Notes: a model not told the origin generated them from the sequence alone. Shown: positions 1 through 7,230, numbered from the stretch's first letter. The stretch: DNA of 8,737 nucleotides from Thermodesulfovibrionia bacterium (GCA_947258735.1 CAMYJJ010000125.1:1-8737), one strand, 5' to 3'. Made by a program: numbers and translations.

Positions 1-1497
1 ATGCTTATCTGGTCTTATCTCTTTCCGACCAAGCAGACGCCGCAAATTCAGGCTCCCGTCCCTGAACAGCAGGCGCCTGTCAGGACAGACACACCAGCTC
101 AGACGGCCCCGGTTCAGCAGCCAATTACAACGCCTGTTCAGCCATTGGCCCCTTCATATACTGGCGGTGATAATGTGACTGTTGAAACAGATCTGTACAG
201 GGCTGTTTTTTCTACGCGCGGTGCGATCATAACTTCCTGGGAACTGAAAAAATATGATGACAAAGACGGCAATCCTGTTGCACTGTTAAAAGACCGGGGC
301 GCCATCCCTTCTCTGGGCATATTATTTGAAGATGAAAACCGTAACCTGCCCCAGCAGCTTGTTTATGGAACAACCGCCAGCAGCCTGGTCCTTTCTGAAC
401 AGGGAAAGCAGAGCGGTGAAATCGTCTTCTCCTACAGTGAGAACGGCCTGACCATAACAAAGAGATTTATATTTCATAACGACGACTATAAGGTTGATTT
501 CTCAATCCATACCGAGAACGTTCCTTCATACATTGTCCCGATCGGGACTGATTTCGGGGTCTATAATAAAGACCAGAGAGAGCACAAGGGTCCTATCCTG
601 CTTATCGATACTGACAAGGAGTCCTTTGATGACGGACTGGAAAGCCCGGAATTCTTTACCGGGAATATAAGCTGGATAGCCCAGGAAGACAACTATTTTG
701 CTGCTGCACTGATTCCGCTTACTCCTTTTGAGGGGGTGAATGTGTGGAAGGAAAGAAATGCAGCTGAAATAGGATTTAAGCTGGCGCCGCAGGACCATAA
801 TTTCATTTTTTATGCAGGACCAAAAGAGTATGATCGTCTGAAAAAGCTGGATTCGGGACTGGAGCATATTGTTGACTTTGGCTGGTTTACTGTTGTTGCT
901 CTTCCCCTGTTTCTGGTGTTGAAATTTTTTTATAAATTCCTGGGGAATTACGGATGGGCCATCATCCTGCTGACAATTGTCACGAGGGTGCCGTTTATTC
1001 CGATTCTGATGAAGAGTCAGAAATCAATGAAGAAAATGCAGAAGGTCCAGCCATTGATGGCCGAGATCAAGGAAAAATACAAAAAAGATGCTGCCAAAAT
1101 GCAGAAGGAAATGACAGCGCTTTACAAAAAGCACAAGGTCAATCCCATTGGCGGCTGTCTGCCGATGTTTCTCCAGATACCTGTGTTTATAGCACTTTTC
1201 AATGTACTGCAAAAGGCAATAGAGCTCAGAGGCGCACCATTTATTCTCTGGATCACTGACCTCTCTGTCAAAGACCCTTTTTATGTGCTTCCCATAGTTA
1301 TGGGAGCAACCATGGTGCTGCAGCAGAAGATGACACCTACTGCCATGGATCCGAAACAGGCAAAAATGATGATGCTTATGCCGATTGTCTTCACCTTCAT
1401 GTTCCTCAGTTTTTCATCAGGTCTTGTGCTGTACTGGCTGGTCAATAATATTCTCGGTATAGCCCAGCAGTTCTACGCAAACAGACAACCTGACTGA
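1..1497 (+). CDS. yidC: Membrane protein insertase YidC, 5'-partial
   Basis: YidC inserts and folds inner-membrane proteins, alone or with the SecYEG translocon. The visible reading frame is 498 residues. It opens with MLIWSYLFP, which resembles the end of the family's first membrane helix, so the ATG at base 1 is most likely an internal methionine; the true start and most of TM1 lie upstream of the window. A Pro/Gln-rich linker (about residues 10-50) leads to the periplasmic beta-domain (about 55-275), then the conserved insertase domain (about 295-490). This contains the hydrophilic-groove arginine (R329, in VTRVPF), the basic cytoplasmic hairpin after it, and the KVNPIGGCLP signature (N381-P382). 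Several hydrophobic segments follow, including one near 430-445 and another near 455-485. The tail is short. The mnmE gene follows after 48 bases with no hairpin between them, consistent with cotranscription. Family assignment is very secure; only the N-terminus is uncertain. Confidence 0.96.
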   Translation: MLIWSYLFPTKQTPQIQAPVPEQQAPVRTDTPAQTAPVQQPITTPVQPLAPSYTGGDNVTVETDLYRAVFSTRGAIITSWELKKYDDKDGNPVALLKDRGAIPSLGILFEDENRNLPQQLVYGTTASSLVLSEQGKQSGEIVFSYSENGLTITKRFIFHNDDYKVDFSIHTENVPSYIVPIGTDFGVYNKDQREHKGPILLIDTDKESFDDGLESPEFFTGNISWIAQEDNYFAAALIPLTPFEGVNVWKERNAAEIGFKLAPQDHNFIFYAGPKEYDRLKKLDSGLEHIVDFGWFTVVALPLFLVLKFFYKFLGNYGWAIILLTIVTRVPFIPILMKSQKSMKKMQKVQPLMAEIKEKYKKDAAKMQKEMTALYKKHKVNPIGGCLPMFLQIPVFIALFNVLQKAIELRGAPFILWITDLSVKDPFYVLPIVMGATMVLQQKMTPTAMDPKQAKMMMLMPIVFTFMFLSFSSGLVLYWLVNNILGIAQQFYANRQPD

Positions 1498-1545
1498 TCC
1501 AATATTCTGCTGACAACCTCTGCCCCTTCCCTGTAAACTACTGCA

Positions 1546-2913
1546 ATGCATACTGATGACACCATAGCAGCCATATCAACACCTGCCGGACAGGGTGGTA
1601 TCGGCATTGTGCGTCTGAGTGGTAAAGATGCAATACATATTGCAGATAAAATTTTTCGGTCTTCCGGAAAACATAAGATAAAAAAAATCGGATCCCACAG
1701 AATCCTCTACGGTCACATATTAGATCCTGACAGCAAAGAGCTTGTTGATGAAGTGCTCATTTCAGTTATGAAAGCCCCCAATACCTATACAAAAGAGGAC
1801 ATTATCGAAATAAACTGCCATGGAGGGGCTGTCCCTGTACGAAGAGCGCTTGAACTTGTCTTGAAATATGGCGCCAGACTTGCTGACCCCGGGGAGTTCA
1901 CACAAAGGGCATTTCTCAACGGCAGGATTGACCTTGCACAGGCAGAAGCTGTGCTGGACGTTATAAACTCATTGACTGTTGAGAGCCAGAAATCCGCGGT
2001 TAACCAGCTCAAGGGAAACCTGTCAGAAAAAATAGAAAAAATACGGCAGGAGCTGGTTGAACTGGCAGCGCTTGTCGAGACCTTTATTGATTTCCCTGAA
2101 GAAGATATAGAGCCGTTTTCTTTAAAGGACGTGAATAAGCGGTCTTTAAAAATTAAAAAAGCCCTGGAAAAACTGATCAACAGCTCCAGATATGGATTGA
2201 TCCTGAGAGAAGGTTTGAAAACAGCCATTATCGGCAGGCCGAATGTGGGAAAATCGTCACTGCTCAATGCCCTCATTGAAAAAGACAGGGCTATCGTTAC
2301 AGAGGCACCGGGAACAACCAGAGACGTGATTGAGGAATATCTGAACATAAAGGGGCTGCCATTGAGGATCATGGACACTGCAGGAATAAGAAACGTTGAC
2401 GATGTTGCGGAAAAAGAAGGGGTAAAGCGAAGTCTCAGTGCAATTGAGGATGCAGATCTTGTGCTGCTTGTTCTTGACGGAAGTGCATCTCTTCATAAGA
2501 CAGATAAAGAGCTTATCAGGAAATCCGGAAACAAAAAAAGGATTCTCGTGATAAATAAAACAGACCTTACTCAGAAGATAAACCTCTCCCAACCTTCTTT
2601 TAATCCTGTTAATATCTCGGCTAAAAAAGGGACAGGCCTTGGTAAGCTGAAGAATATAATTGTAACAACCGCCCTTAACGGTAACACTGAGAGCAGTACA
2701 GAAGCCGTTACCAATATCAGGCACGTCCATGCCCTTGAGCGGACACTTGATTCAGTGAATTCATTCAGAACAGAAATAAAAAAAGACATATCTCCCGAGT
2801 TTCTCTCCGTAGACCTCAGAGAAGCACTCGATGCTGTCGGTGAGATAATTGGAATTACCACTCCGGATGAGATCCTCAATACGATCTTTAGCAATTTTTG
2901 TATAGGAAAGTAG
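1546..2913 (+). CDS. mnmE: tRNA uridine-5-carboxymethylaminomethyl(34) synthesis GTPase MnmE
   Basis: MnmE works with MnmG to modify U34 in the wobble position of certain tRNAs, using GTP hydrolysis, a folate one-carbon donor and FAD. The 455-residue protein is full length for the family. It starts typically (DDTIAAISTPAGQGGIGIVR), giving the N-terminal folate-binding domain (about 1-120) and then the helical domain. The inserted G domain shows G1 GRPNVGKSS (230-238), G2 GTTRD (256-260), G3 DTAG (277-280), G4 NKTD (337-340) and a G5-like ISAKKG. It ends in the diagnostic C-terminal FCIGK, with the catalytic cysteine at C452. No Shine-Dalgarno sequence is visible before ATG 1546, so translational coupling to yidC is possible. 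The gene order yidC-mnmE is widely conserved. The stop codon is followed ten bases later by an inverted repeat. Confidence 0.98.
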   Translation: MHTDDTIAAISTPAGQGGIGIVRLSGKDAIHIADKIFRSSGKHKIKKIGSHRILYGHILDPDSKELVDEVLISVMKAPNTYTKEDIIEINCHGGAVPVRRALELVLKYGARLADPGEFTQRAFLNGRIDLAQAEAVLDVINSLTVESQKSAVNQLKGNLSEKIEKIRQELVELAALVETFIDFPEEDIEPFSLKDVNKRSLKIKKALEKLINSSRYGLILREGLKTAIIGRPNVGKSSLLNALIEKDRAIVTEAPGTTRDVIEEYLNIKGLPLRIMDTAGIRNVDDVAEKEGVKRSLSAIEDADLVLLVLDGSASLHKTDKELIRKSGNKKRILVINKTDLTQKINLSQPSFNPVNISAKKGTGLGKLKNIIVTTALNGNTESSTEAVTNIRHVHALERTLDSVNSFRTEIKKDISPEFLSVDLREALDAVGEIIGITTPDEILNTIFSNFCIGK

Positions 2914-2923
2914 CTACGTAGGT

Positions 2924-3027
2924 AGGCACATAGGCACACAGTAACAAAGGTACAAAGTAAAAAACAAATAAAATATTATGTTTGTTGTAAAAACTATGTG
3001 CCTCTGTGCCTATGTCCCTTTGTCCCT
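2924..3027. repeat. Inverted octamer-repeat element 1 (mnmE-CDF gap)
   Basis: The left arm (2924-2959) reads as degenerate 8-base units: AGGCACAT, AGGCACAC, AGTAACAA, AGGTACAA, then AGTA. The right arm (2993-3027) reads as units of the complementary type: TATGTGCC, TCTGTGCC, TATGTCCC, TTTGTCCC. Pairing the whole arms gives about 26 matches in 35 by hand count, with mismatches falling mostly every fourth base. A better short register pairs 2925-2941 with 2994-3010 (15 of 17). The A/T-rich loop is about 2960-2992. The element fills almost all of the gap between mnmE and the transporter gene. It could be a transcript hairpin, a dispersed intergenic repeat, or both. No transposase is present, and there is no T-run of the kind expected of an intrinsic terminator. 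Confidence 0.85.
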
Positions 3028-3048
3028 GAATTGTGTAATATAATTAAA

Positions 3049-3927
3049 ATGTCACGTCTAAAAAAAGTCAGAAAGGTCCTTTTATATACACTGCTGCTGA
3101 ATATCCTCGTAGCTTTTGCCAAAGCCATCTATGGTTTTTCAATTGATTCGATCAGCATGCTTTCGGACGGATTTCACTCCTTCTTTGACGCTACATCCAA
3201 CATAGTAGGGCTTGTTGGCATATGGTTAGCCTCACACCCTCCTGATGAAAACCATCCATACGGACACAGAAAATATGAGACCCTTGCAACCATAGCAATC
3301 GCTGTCCTGATTTTTGCTGCCGGAGTAGAAATTTTAAGAGAGACGTTTCACCGAATCCAGTCTCCCGGCCAGATTCAGGTCACCTGGTTAAGTTTTGTAA
3401 TAATGATCATTACTCTTACTGTTAACTTCAATGTTATGTCATATGAAAACAGAAAAGGCCAAGAGCTGAAAAGCGATTTTCTTATCGCTGATGCATTACA
3501 TACCAGGTCAGACATTTATATATCACTGTCTGTTATCGTCAGCCTCATTGCTGCAAAGGCCGGTTATCCGATAGTCGATGTCATAGCAGCCCTTATTATT
3601 GTCTTCTTTATCGCAAAGATGGGTTTCACCATCTTAAAGTCTGCGACCTCTGTCCTAACTGATGAAGCATGCATTGACCCTGATGAAATAGAGAATGTGG
3701 CTAAATCAGTTTCAGGTGTAATGGGCTGTCATGGTATCAGAACCAGGGGAAATGAATCGTTTGTCAATATCGACCTTCATGTTCAGGTTGACCCGGAAAT
3801 GAAAATAGCTGACGCACATGAAGTCACACATACCGTTGTGGATAAAATAAAAAACCATTTTCCAGAGGCTGTTGATGTAGTAATTCATACCGAACCTTAC
3901 AGGAGAATAAAGAATTCGTCTGAGTAA
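3049..3927 (+). CDS. Cation diffusion facilitator family transporter (likely Zn2+/Fe2+ export)
   Basis: CDF proteins are dimeric proton-coupled antiporters that export divalent metals such as zinc from the cytoplasm. From ATG 3049 the protein has 292 residues, typical of the FieF/YiiP-like group, starting MSRLKKVRK. Six membrane helices fit at about 10-30, 33-56, 78-101, 112-134, 155-173 and 178-200. The transport site is HxxxD in TM2 (H43, D47) and HxxxD in TM5 (H151, D155). An H/D pair in TM2 is usual for zinc-selective members, whereas E. coli YiiP has D/D. The cytoplasmic ZT-dimer domain (about 205-285) keeps histidines at positions matching the YiiP zinc cluster: H228 (CHGIRTR), H244, H257 (DAHEV) and H280 (IHTEP). 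YiiP's final aspartate is replaced by E282. An in-frame GTG at 2998 would add 17 residues, but these are encoded by the inverted repeat and look spurious. No clear Shine-Dalgarno precedes 3049. The metal is inferred. Confidence 0.93.
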   Translation: MSRLKKVRKVLLYTLLLNILVAFAKAIYGFSIDSISMLSDGFHSFFDATSNIVGLVGIWLASHPPDENHPYGHRKYETLATIAIAVLIFAAGVEILRETFHRIQSPGQIQVTWLSFVIMIITLTVNFNVMSYENRKGQELKSDFLIADALHTRSDIYISLSVIVSLIAAKAGYPIVDVIAALIIVFFIAKMGFTILKSATSVLTDEACIDPDEIENVAKSVSGVMGCHGIRTRGNESFVNIDLHVQVDPEMKIADAHEVTHTVVDKIKNHFPEAVDVVIHTEPYRRIKNSSE

Positions 3928-3952
3928 AAAAAATAAATTTGATATACTTAAG

Positions 3953-4040
3953 AAATCAAAAATCAACTATAAAAACTAAAAAATATAAATAATTTTATTT
4001 TAAATAAATTTCCTTAGTTTTTATTTTTGCTTTTTTATTT
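3953..4040. repeat. A/T-rich inverted repeat (CDF-hemB gap)
   Basis: Bases 3953-3979 (A-rich, beginning AAATCAAAAATCAAC) pair with 4014-4040 (T-rich). The core is a perfect 11-base match: ATAAAAACTAA at 3969-3979 against TTAGTTTTTAT at 4014-4024. Over the full 27-base arms about 23 positions match by hand count. The loop is about 34 bases. Non-T bases in and after the right arm recur roughly every 7 bases. The T-rich right arm and the following T-runs could act as a terminator for the CDF gene, while the A/T richness also makes promoter-like hexamers easy to find and unreliable here. The layout mirrors the two octamer elements in the neighbouring gaps, but the sequence differs. Confidence 0.7.
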
Positions 4041-4050
4041 TTTATTTTGA

Positions 4051-4056
4051 AAGGAG
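4051..4056 (+). promoter_or_regulatory. Ribosome binding site of hemB
   Basis: AAGGAG lies six bases before ATG 4063, a strong Shine-Dalgarno at good spacing. It fixes the hemB start and contrasts with the neighbouring CDF and RACo genes, which have none. Confidence 0.85.
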
Positions 4057-4062
4057 TCTGTC

Positions 4063-5037
4063 ATGCCTTTTCCTGTACATAGACCCAGAAGATTGAGATC
4101 AAGTAATATGATGAGAAAAATGGTCCGCGAGACATCTCTCTCACCTGCTGACCTTATTTATCCGTTATTTGTAACATTCGGCAAAGGGGTTAAAAAGAAA
4201 ATATCCTCCATGCCGGGCTGTTACCAGATGTCAGTCGATAATATTGTTAAAGAAGCACAGAAGGTATTCAGTCTTGGAATACCGGCAATTATCCTTTTTG
4301 GTATACCAAAACATAAAGACGCTAAAGCCTCTGAGGCTTACAGTCCCAAGGGAGATGTCCAGATGGCAATCAAGGCCATTAAGGATAAAGTGCCTGAACT
4401 CATGGTCATTACAGATGTCTGTTTGTGCGAATATACGGATCACGGTCACTGCGGAGTTATCAGGAAGGGAAAGGTGTTAAATGATCCCACGCTGGAACTC
4501 CTTTCAAAAGAGGCCCTGTCCCATGCAAAGGCAGGAGCAGACATGGTTGCGCCGTCAGATATGATGGACGGCCGTGTTGCGGTTATCAGGGACACCCTTG
4601 ACAGCAGCGGATATGATGATATCCCTCTGATGAGTTATGCAGCAAAATATGCCTCAGCGTTTTATGGCCCCTTCAGGGAGGCTGCAGAGTCGACCCCATC
4701 GTTCGGCGACAGAAAATCCTATCAGATGGACCCTGCCAACAGGAGGGAGGCACTGAAAGAGGTCGCCCTTGATATTGAAGAAGGGGCTGATATCATCATG
4801 GTCAAACCTGCGATGAGCTATATGGACATCATCTCTGACGTAAAAGACAATTTTGATCTTCCTGTTGCAGCATATAATGTCAGCGGTGAATACTCAATGA
4901 TAAAGGCAGCCGCAAAGATGGGCTGGATTGACGAAACAAAAGTCATGATGGAGCTTCTTACATCATTGAAACGTGCAGGAGCTGATATCATTCTCACCTA
5001 CCATGCAATTGATGCGGCAAAGGAAATGAATAAGTAA
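4063..5037 (+). CDS. hemB: Delta-aminolevulinic acid dehydratase (porphobilinogen synthase)
   Basis: HemB condenses two 5-aminolevulinate molecules to porphobilinogen, the first common pyrrole of heme, siroheme and corrinoid synthesis, in the cytoplasm. The 324-residue length is standard. The start is set by a strong ribosome binding site. The N-terminal arm (HRPRRLRSS) and the active-site loops are typical. The two catalytic lysines are K195 (SYAAKYAS) and K248 ([12 protein letters not shown]), the latter forming the Schiff base. The metal loop [14 protein letters not shown] supplies C120, C122 and C130, the three-cysteine zinc site rather than the aspartate-rich magnesium type, so this is a zinc-dependent enzyme. 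It stands alone here, with no other hem genes in view. It is separated from both neighbours by inverted repeats, so transcription separate from the CDF gene is possible. Confidence 0.98.
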   Translation: MPFPVHRPRRLRSSNMMRKMVRETSLSPADLIYPLFVTFGKGVKKKISSMPGCYQMSVDNIVKEAQKVFSLGIPAIILFGIPKHKDAKASEAYSPKGDVQMAIKAIKDKVPELMVITDVCLCEYTDHGHCGVIRKGKVLNDPTLELLSKEALSHAKAGADMVAPSDMMDGRVAVIRDTLDSSGYDDIPLMSYAAKYASAFYGPFREAAESTPSFGDRKSYQMDPANRREALKEVALDIEEGADIIMVKPAMSYMDIISDVKDNFDLPVAAYNVSGEYSMIKAAAKMGWIDETKVMMELLTSLKRAGADIILTYHAIDAAKEMNK

Positions 5038-5042
5038 GTGAC

Positions 5043-5132
5043 AGGCACAGAGGGACAAAGGCACAGAGGCACTAAGGAAGAAAAAGTATTGTTATCTCTT
5101 TGTGCCTTTGCCCCTCTGTGCCTTTGCCCCTT
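5043..5132. repeat. Inverted octamer-repeat element 2 (hemB-RACo gap)
   Basis: The left arm (5043-5077) is made of 8-base units AGGCACAG, AGGGACAA, AGGCACAG, AGGCACTA, then AGG. The right arm (5098-5132) is made of CTTTGTGC, CTTTGCCC, CTCTGTGC, CTTTGCCC. Whole-arm pairing matches about 25 of 35 positions. In a shifted register there is a perfect 14-base pairing, 5056-5069 with 5113-5126. The loop of about 20 bases contains an A-run. The unit is plainly the same as in element 1, about 2.1 kb upstream. The left arm begins five bases after the hemB stop and the right arm ends 14 bases before ATG 5147. Confidence 0.88.
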
Positions 5133-5146
5133 TTATTAAAACAAAT

Positions 5147-7024
5147 ATGAACATCACATTAACTACTGGCAAAACAATTTCAGCTTCTTCAGGCACATCA
5201 GTACTTGATTCCCTGAAAGAGGCCGGAATCTTTCTCACCTCATCATGCGGCAGTAAGGGGGTCTGCGGTAAGTGCAAGATCATTGTAATATCCGGTGAAG
5301 TAGAGTCAAAATCACAGATAAAACTTTCACAGGAAGAGATCGGCCAGGGGTATGCCCTTGCATGCACGACCTTCCCTTCCGGCGATATAGAAATTGAAAT
5401 CCCTAAAGAGTCTGTCCTGACTGTTGAGGGCAAGATTGCTACCGGTAAATCAAAAGACCTTCAGGCATTGCTGCAGTCAACAGGCGCTACGATTGATCCA
5501 TTGACTGAAAGATTTGTAATGGAACTTCCTCCTGCCACTCTTGATGACAATATAAGTGATCTTGAGAGGTTAAAGAGAGAACTCATGTCCAGAGAGCTTG
5601 GCTGCCTGAGAGTTCCCTTCAGGTTCCTTATGAATCTTTCTGAAACAGTGAGAAAAGAAGACTGGAAGATTACCCTGTCTACCATACACACAGAAGACTG
5701 TTATGAAATTATCAATATTTTTGCCGGTAATCAGAAAACTCCCCAGTATGGTATTGCCGTTGATATAGGCACAACAACTGTTGTCCTGTATCTGGTTGAC
5801 CTCACAAACGGTAAACTGGTAGATGTTGCTTCCACCTATAATTCTCAAATTCGGTTCGGAGATGATGTCATTACCAGGATTGTCCATGCCACCGAGCACA
5901 ATGAACTAACGAATATTCACAGGGCTGTCATTTCAGACGTGAATGACCTCCTTTCACTGGTTGTCAGTACCCATGGTCTAAGCATCGATGCAATTGACTG
6001 TTTTGTCATTGCAGGCAATACTACCATGACCCAGCTCTTTCTCGGCCTTGACCCTTCAGCCATCCGGGAAGAGCCTTACATCCCTACAGCAAATATATTT
6101 CCCCTTGCCTATGCAGGAGAACTCGGGATCAAATCCCACCGCAGTACTCCTGTTTATTCCTTCCCATGCGTGGCAAGTTATGTGGGGGGAGACATAGTCG
6201 CAGGGATTCTCGCCACCAGACTGCATGAGAAGGAAGAAATCAGCATATTTATTGATATTGGAACGAACGGTGAAATCGTCATAGGCAATTCTGAATGGCT
6301 CATGTCTGCTGCATGCTCTGCAGGACCATGTTTTGAGGGCAGCGGAATAAAGCACGGTATGAGAGCGACTGACGGCGCCATTGAAAACGTCACAATCAAT
6401 TTTGAAACAAAGGACGTGGAAATTAACGTCATCGGGGATGATATTCAACCTGCGGGTATTTGCGGGTCAGGCATGATCGATGCCGTTGCAGACATGTTCC
6501 TTGCAGGCATTCTTAACCAGAAGGGCAAGCTGCAGGAAGATGCATCAGACAGGGTCAGAAAAGGCGAAGACGGTCTTGAGTTTGTAGTCCATTCATCAGA
6601 CGGACGGGATATTGTCCTTACAGAGCCGGACATCGAAAACCTGGTCAGGGCCAAGGCCGCCATCTATGCAGGGTTTGCGACTCTATTAAGTGAAGTGGGC
6701 TTTACCTTTGATGATGTACAGAAGGTCTATATTGCCGGAGGCTTCGGTAAGTTCCTTGATATCGAAAAAGCAATTACTCTTGGTATGCTGCCCGAGATGC
6801 CGAAAGAGAAATTTGAGTACATGGGGAATACATCCGTAGCAGGAACGTACCTTTGCCTTCTTTCCAGAAAGATGCGCGCAGAAGCAGAGGAGATTTCACA
6901 GAAAATGACCTATCTGGAACTTTCAGTTTCCAACTCATTTATGGACGAATACATGTCCGGCCTGTTCCTTCCTCACACGAACATCGACGCATTTCCCGCT
7001 TTAAAGGCCAAATTGAAAATGTAG
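5147..7024 (+). CDS. RACo-like corrinoid-protein reductive activator (2Fe-2S ferredoxin + ASKHA ATPase domain)
   Basis: RACo-type proteins use ATP to drive one-electron reduction of corrinoid proteins from inactive Co(II) to Co(I), as with the corrinoid iron-sulfur protein of the Wood-Ljungdahl pathway or methyltransferase systems. The 625-residue length fits the family (about 630). The N-terminal ferredoxin domain (1 to about 95) carries C34, C40, C43 and C73 in the plant-type 2Fe-2S pattern Cx5Cx2C...C. After a linker, the ASKHA domain shows phosphate-1 DIGTTT (206-211), phosphate-2 DIGTNG (370-375), an ICGSGMIDA motif and the adenosine motif IAGGFG (529-534). The DUF4445-type C-terminal region continues to the end. 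The start at 5147 (MNITLTTGK) is preferred over GTG 5102, whose 15 extra residues come from the repeat. No corrinoid protein, CODH/ACS or methyltransferase gene is visible, so the partner is unknown. Confidence 0.92.
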   Translation: MNITLTTGKTISASSGTSVLDSLKEAGIFLTSSCGSKGVCGKCKIIVISGEVESKSQIKLSQEEIGQGYALACTTFPSGDIEIEIPKESVLTVEGKIATGKSKDLQALLQSTGATIDPLTERFVMELPPATLDDNISDLERLKRELMSRELGCLRVPFRFLMNLSETVRKEDWKITLSTIHTEDCYEIINIFAGNQKTPQYGIAVDIGTTTVVLYLVDLTNGKLVDVASTYNSQIRFGDDVITRIVHATEHNELTNIHRAVISDVNDLLSLVVSTHGLSIDAIDCFVIAGNTTMTQLFLGLDPSAIREEPYIPTANIFPLAYAGELGIKSHRSTPVYSFPCVASYVGGDIVAGILATRLHEKEEISIFIDIGTNGEIVIGNSEWLMSAACSAGPCFEGSGIKHGMRATDGAIENVTINFETKDVEINVIGDDIQPAGICGSGMIDAVADMFLAGILNQKGKLQEDASDRVRKGEDGLEFVVHSSDGRDIVLTEPDIENLVRAKAAIYAGFATLLSEVGFTFDDVQKVYIAGGFGKFLDIEKAITLGMLPEMPKEKFEYMGNTSVAGTYLCLLSRKMRAEAEEISQKMTYLELSVSNSFMDEYMSGLFLPHTNIDAFPALKAKLKM

Positions 7025-7028
7025 GTAT

Positions 7029-7051
7029 ATATCGAGGTTCAACCTCGATAT
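7029..7051. repeat. Perfect palindrome, 11-base arms
   Basis: ATATCGAGGTT (7029-7039), a single central C (7040), then AACCTCGATAT (7041-7051). It begins five bases after the RACo stop codon and would form a tight stem-loop in RNA. No T-run follows on either strand, so it is not a canonical intrinsic terminator. It could be a 3'-end stabiliser, a terminator of a less usual type, or a protein-binding site. Confidence 0.8.
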
Positions 7052-7111
7052 GAGATGACCTGGCAATGATTCCCTTAAAAATATATCTCAGGATCTATCG
7101 GGATTAAGTGC

Positions 7112-7140
7112 TTGTAAAGGGGCATAAAATGCGATATCAT
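7112..7140 (+). promoter_or_regulatory. Candidate sigma-70 promoter for the coiled-coil gene
   Basis: TTGTAA (7112-7117) and TATCAT (7135-7140) resemble -35 and -10 boxes at 17-base spacing, matching the consensus at 4 and 5 of 6 positions. Transcription would begin near 7147, giving a leader of about 95 bases. Just downstream, GGTAAT (7156-7161) and ATTACC (7169-7174) form a small inverted repeat that could be an operator. The rest of the 7025-7241 gap shows no gene. Pattern match only. Confidence 0.4.
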
Positions 7141-7230
7141 TATTACACATAATCAGGTAATAACCTTCATTACCACGTTCTTGGCGTAAATATAATAATC
7201 ATTTAATAAATTAACATTCAATTGTATGAG

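Noticed and set aside
1..3. ATG at base 1 as the true yidC start
   Set aside because: The residues that follow match the end of the first membrane helix, so the family's N-terminal cytoplasmic residues and most of TM1 would be missing; the start lies upstream of the window.
1785..2378. Open frame of 197 codons on the - strand inside mnmE
   Set aside because: It is antisense to a full-length MnmE with all G motifs; the protein is Ser/Phe-rich without domain features, as expected of a shadow frame.
2924..3027. CRISPR-like array
   Set aside because: Units are only 8 bases and contiguous, with no spacers, and the second half is the complement of the first; no cas genes are present.
3939..3973. 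Promoter-like hexamers TTGATA, TATACT and TATAAA before hemB
   Set aside because: No pair has acceptable spacing, and such hexamers are expected by chance in this nearly pure A/T stretch.
7061..7078. Possible sigma-54 promoter (TGGCAATGATTCCCT)
   Set aside because: The conserved GC of the -12 element is missing; GG is followed after ten bases by CT.
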